Origin: Flavobacteriaceae bacterium
GTDB lineage: Bacteria; Bacteroidota; Bacteroidia; Flavobacteriales; Flavobacteriaceae
Assembly: GCA_002690085.1 (NCBI GenBank)
Contig: NZDM01000027.1
Location: 1 to 8,900, forward strand
DNA: 8,900 nt
Direction: 5' to 3'
In this document: piece by piece, positions 5,878-8,900 of the stretch
Position numbering within the stretch: position 1 is the stretch's first letter
Layout: every line of letters starts with the position of its first letter
Position numbers and translations under genes: made by a program
The notes under the pieces: generated by a model
Database searches by the model: none
What the model saw: the letters and a program-made list of their open reading frames with translations, nothing else
Told to the model about the DNA's origin: nothing

Positions 5878-7389
5878 ATGAAAAAAAATCTCATTTATAT
5901 TTTTAGCTTGGTAGTTATAAACTGTATGTATGCTCAGGATTTAGAAGACGCCATAAGATATGGTAGCGGTGAAACCCAAGGAACCGCACGTTTTAAGGCC
6001 ATGGCAGGTGCTTTTGGCGCCCTTGGAGCAGACCTCTCTGGGGTTAGTATTAACCCTGCAGGTGCCGCTGTTTTTAACTCCAGTCATGGTGTGTTATCCG
6101 CGTCTACTAAAACCAATACAAATGATGTAAGTTACGGAAACGGCATGGCCAACAGTTCATCAAATAATGTAGACTTACATCAAATTGGAGCTGCGTTTGT
6201 TTTTAAAAAACACAATAAAGGCTCCTATTGGAATAAATTTGTTTTGAGTGTCTTTTATGAAAGAACAAATGACTTCAATACACGGTTCTCAGTGCAAGCA
6301 ACCACCAACAACTCGGTCTCAAGCTACTTCTTAGAGAATGCCAACGGTTTGCAATTAGGAGATATAAGTGCACTTGAAGGGGAGACTATAACCCAAGCTT
6401 ACGCTGATATTGGATCCAGCTATGGCTACCGAAACCAGCAAGCCTTTTTGGGCTACAACAGCTACATTTTGGAACCCGTGAGTGAAGATTTAGACAATAC
6501 CTCTTATGGGTCGAATATTGCACCTGGTAATTTCAATCAACAATATGATTATTTATCGCTTGGAAATAGTGGAAAATTTTCAGCCAATATTGCCCTTCAA
6601 TACAATGAAAATATTTCTTTAGGATTGAACCTAAATTCCCATTTTATTGACTTTGAAAAAAACACATTTTTATTTGAGGAAAACACCAATGCTGGCTCTA
6701 CAATTAATGAGGTGAATTTTGAAAACAAACTCTACACAAACGGAGAGGGATTCTCTTTGCAACTTGGAACCATCATTAAATTATCAGATGGATTCCGCTT
6801 TGGCTTTAGTTACGATTCCCCGACTTGGCTCACACTACGCGAAGAAAGCACTCAATATCTGTCTACATTTAACGACCTTGAGAGTCAAGGGTATGTTGTA
6901 AACCCATCTATTGTTAATATTTTTCCTGATTACAAACTTAAAACACCAGGTAAAATCACTGGAAGTTTAGCTTACGTGGTGGGGAAATTAGGCCTTATAA
7001 GTTTTGACTATGTACGAAAAAATTATGCAAATACTGCCTTTGATTTTAACAATAACCAGTTGAACACAACTGTAAATAACACTATTAATGATAATTTCAC
7101 TGTAGCCAATTCCTACAGAATCGGAGGAGAACTTAGGCAAAAGAAATTCAGCTTTAGAGGCGGGTATAAAATGATAGAAAGTCCCTACAAAGACAAAAGT
7201 TTGTATGGTGACCTTAGTGGGTTTTCTTTAGGTTTGGGTTATAGCTTTGGTAATAGTAAACTGGATGTTGCTTACGTTAATACAAACAGAACTTCTTCTC
7301 AAGAACTTTATAGTTCAGGCAATTTAGGAGCAACTGCTGTGGATACAAATATTTCAGATTTCACGATTTCTTTAAGCATAAACCTTTAA
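5878..7389 (+). CDS. OmpP1/FadL-type outer-membrane protein
   Basis: This 503-residue protein has an N-terminal signal peptide (hydrophobic core 5-15, likely cleavage after A19 in MYA-QD) and the appearance of an outer-membrane beta-barrel: alternating polar and hydrophobic residues, many Asn, Ser, Gly and Tyr, and a final strand DFTISLSINL. The segment after the signal, with GTARFKAMAGAFGALGADLS (35-54) and SINPAG (58-63), is the hallmark of the OmpP1/FadL family, whose best-known member imports long-chain fatty acids in E. coli. Bacteroidota members are often labelled hemin receptor or membrane protein, and their substrates are mostly untested, so I do not assign one. The ATG at 5878 follows the lipoprotein stop by 20 bp, with TAAA before the start, so the two are probably cotranscribed. 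The gene ends 17 bp before a strong terminator. Confidence 0.88.
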   Translation: MKKNLIYIFSLVVINCMYAQDLEDAIRYGSGETQGTARFKAMAGAFGALGADLSGVSINPAGAAVFNSSHGVLSASTKTNTNDVSYGNGMANSSSNNVDLHQIGAAFVFKKHNKGSYWNKFVLSVFYERTNDFNTRFSVQATTNNSVSSYFLENANGLQLGDISALEGETITQAYADIGSSYGYRNQQAFLGYNSYILEPVSEDLDNTSYGSNIAPGNFNQQYDYLSLGNSGKFSANIALQYNENISLGLNLNSHFIDFEKNTFLFEENTNAGSTINEVNFENKLYTNGEGFSLQLGTIIKLSDGFRFGFSYDSPTWLTLREESTQYLSTFNDLESQGYVVNPSIVNIFPDYKLKTPGKITGSLAYVVGKLGLISFDYVRKNYANTAFDFNNNQLNTTVNNTINDNFTVANSYRIGGELRQKKFSFRGGYKMIESPYKDKSLYGDLSGFSLGLGYSFGNSKLDVAYVNTNRTSSQELYSSGNLGATAVDTNISDFTISLSINL

Positions 7390-7406
7390 TTTTATAAAAC
7401 ACACAC

Positions 7407-7438
7407 AAAAAAGCCTTGTTTTAAACAAGGCTTTTTTT
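7407..7438. terminator. Bidirectional intrinsic terminator
   Basis: AAAAAAGCCTTGTT (7407-7420) pairs perfectly with 7424-7437 around a 3-nt loop, and A- and T-runs give a U-tract on both strands. It lies between the converging FadL-type and T9SS genes, 17 bp from the first stop codon and 16 bp from the second. The stem starts with the same AAAAAAGCCTT as the rho/rpsT terminator. Confidence 0.88.
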
Positions 7439-7454
7439 GTACGATTCTTTACAA

Positions 7455-8900
7455 CTAGCGCTTTAATGTAAAATGTCCTCTTAATTGTTTTGGAGCTGCT
7501 GTATCCAGGTCATTATAATCAAGTAAAAACCAATAATCTGTGGTAGGCATTTTTTGACCATTGTAAGTTCCATCCCAACCCTCTCCTGCAGGCATTATTT
7601 GCTTGAGTAGCTTTCCAAAACGGTCAAAAATATAAATCTTAGAAGCCATTTGATTCGATAAGGCTCCAATATTCCAAGTGTCATTATAACCATCTCCATT
7701 AGGAGTGAAGTAAGCCGGGTAATCTATTACAACCAATACAATAGATGTAATCCCACAACCATTCAAATCACGGACATTTACCGTACGCTCACCTGGCCTA
7801 ACTCCTGTAAAGGTACCGCTGTCTTGCCAAGGTCCCTGATCCAAACTAAACTCATATAATCCACTACCAGTGGCCGTAGCTACTATTGTATGGGAATCTG
7901 CAAAATCTTCTGAAGTAACTGTGGCTGTAACAGTTGGATTTTCACTTTCGCTTACCGTAAAAAATGCCAAAGTAGAGCAATTACTCCCAACTGTATTACT
8001 GACCTCAAGGCTATAAATACCGATTTGATCAATTAAATAAACCGCATCAGTACTCAAAAGGGTGCCAAACTCATCTCGCCATTCAAAGCTGTAGCCTGCT
8101 GCTGAAAGTTCTGAGTCTACCTCAACATAATCCAAACCACCCGAAGAAGCGTCAGCACATATTACATAATTATTTTCCAAATCTAATTCTGGTGAAGGAT
8201 TTACCACCAAGTCCAATGTACTTACAGCATAACATGTTGTTAAAGTGTTTTCCAAACGAATGTATATAGTGTCTATGTCCGGTGTGTTCGTAAGATAGCT
8301 ATTGCCTAATGGACTCGCACCAGCCTGAGCATCGGCATCTGTCTCGTGATAGCTTACAACCATATTAGTTTGAGCACCTATAACCTGAGCAGCTACAGAA
8401 CTCAAATCAAAAGTTTGTAAACCATCGTTATCATCATCACACTCAGCAGCTAAAATCACTGGCTGGGGAACTGGCAATGGTACAACTACCAAATTTAATG
8501 GCATGATACTGTGACAGCCTGCAGCTGTATTGGTCAATCGTACCCAAATTTGTTCTGTATCGACAATTGTATTGCTATAACTCGGACCAATGGAAGGTGT
8601 CCCTGCTTCTGCCTCCGGCTGGGTAGTGTGGTAGCTCACAGTAAGACCCGTTTGACCATTTAAAGCTTCTGTATCTCTATCTGTAAGCGTAAATTCCGCA
8701 AAACCATCACCGTCATCATCACATACCCTTAAAGGATTAAGGGTGGTAGTAATGGGGACTGGATCAATTACAAGTTCCAATGTGTCAACGGTACGACAAC
8801 CTGTGACGTTATCCTCTAGTGCTGCGTAAATAATTTGAGAACCACTACTGTAAAGTGTAGGCAGAGGATCAATATTGGCCTGAGCATTGGGCTCACTGGC
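7455..8900 (-). CDS. Large repetitive protein with T9SS type B sorting domain (5' end outside window)
   Basis: The frame stays open to the window edge, so the N-terminus is missing; 481 residues are visible. The apparent start at 8780 is a TTG (Leu) inside a repeat, not a real start. Numbering from the edge, the protein shows a partial repeat (1-59), two full repeats of 94 residues beginning at CDDDGDG (60) and CDDDNDG (154), a divergent Ig/PKD-like stretch (about 248-320), a SprB-repeat-like segment (about 340-381), and a C-terminal domain (about 393-481) with YFTPNGDGYNDTW and IYIFDRFGK. The last is the gliding motility-associated, T9SS type B sorting domain, which directs export across the outer membrane and attachment or release at the surface. 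The DxDxDG motifs resemble calcium-binding loops. The protein is probably a surface adhesin or a secreted structural protein; no catalytic domain is visible, but one could lie upstream. Confidence 0.9.
   Translation of the reverse strand, partial: ASEPNAQANIDPLPTLYSSGSQIIYAALEDNVTGCRTVDTLELVIDPVPITTTLNPLRVCDDDGDGFAEFTLTDRDTEALNGQTGLTVSYHTTQPEAEAGTPSIGPSYSNTIVDTEQIWVRLTNTAAGCHSIMPLNLVVVPLPVPQPVILAAECDDDNDGLQTFDLSSVAAQVIGAQTNMVVSYHETDADAQAGASPLGNSYLTNTPDIDTIYIRLENTLTTCYAVSTLDLVVNPSPELDLENNYVICADASSGGLDYVEVDSELSAAGYSFEWRDEFGTLLSTDAVYLIDQIGIYSLEVSNTVGSNCSTLAFFTVSESENPTVTATVTSEDFADSHTIVATATGSGLYEFSLDQGPWQDSGTFTGVRPGERTVNVRDLNGCGITSIVLVVIDYPAYFTPNGDGYNDTWNIGALSNQMASKIYIFDRFGKLLKQIMPAGEGWDGTYNGQKMPTTDYWFLLDYNDLDTAAPKQLRGHFTLKR

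Noticed and set aside
8778..8780. Start codon of the T9SS protein at 8780
   Set aside because: The codon is TTG inside a repeat (VDTLELVIDP). The frame continues without a stop to the window edge and the upstream residues match the repeat pattern, so the gene is partial.
1..8900. Mobile element, CRISPR array, toxin-antitoxin or defence system
   Set aside because: No transposase, integrase, spaced direct repeats, nuclease or paired small genes were seen. Gene content is core flavobacterial.

Overview
The window looks like a conserved housekeeping stretch of chromosome from a member of the Flavobacteriaceae (Bacteroidota). Several things point there: AT-rich intergenic DNA, start codons without Shine-Dalgarno sequences, promoter-like sequences of the Bacteroidota type (TTG, 17-23 bp, TAnnTTTG), a Rho factor with a long polar insertion, an archaeal/eukaryotic-type prolyl-tRNA synthetase, and a secreted protein ending in a type IX secretion (T9SS) type B sorting domain. 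No mobile element, CRISPR array, phage gene or recognisable defence system is visible.

Left part (1-2773): a small YfcE-type metallophosphoesterase (+) converges on a four-helix DUF4293-type membrane protein (-). The transcription termination factor rho (+) starts on the other side. The best start for the membrane protein lies 61 codons inside the longest open frame. This leaves a 228-bp interval in which promoter-like sequences for rho and for the membrane protein face each other. Rho ends at a strong bidirectional hairpin shared with rpsT.

Middle part (2774-4834): on the minus strand, proS is followed by a tRNA-Glu(UUC) and rpsT (ribosomal protein S20). The tRNA and rpsT lie 21 bp apart behind one good promoter match, so they probably form a tRNA-mRNA transcription unit. 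proS has its own promoter match, with an inverted repeat at the expected transcript start.

Right part (4835-8900): a predicted lipoprotein of unusual composition (acidic N-terminal half, WGWNN pentapeptide repeats, then a long basic tail with no acidic residue) lies 20 bp upstream of an OmpP1/FadL-type outer-membrane beta-barrel gene. The two look like one operon for the cell envelope. A second bidirectional hairpin separates them from the 3' part of a large minus-strand gene that runs off the window. That gene encodes a repetitive surface or secreted protein with an exact 94-residue period and a T9SS C-terminal domain.

Most of the window is ordinary core genome. The least explained parts are the lipoprotein/FadL pair, the low-complexity linker of Rho together with the T-poor, C-over-G RNA that encodes it, and the promoter arrangement at rho.
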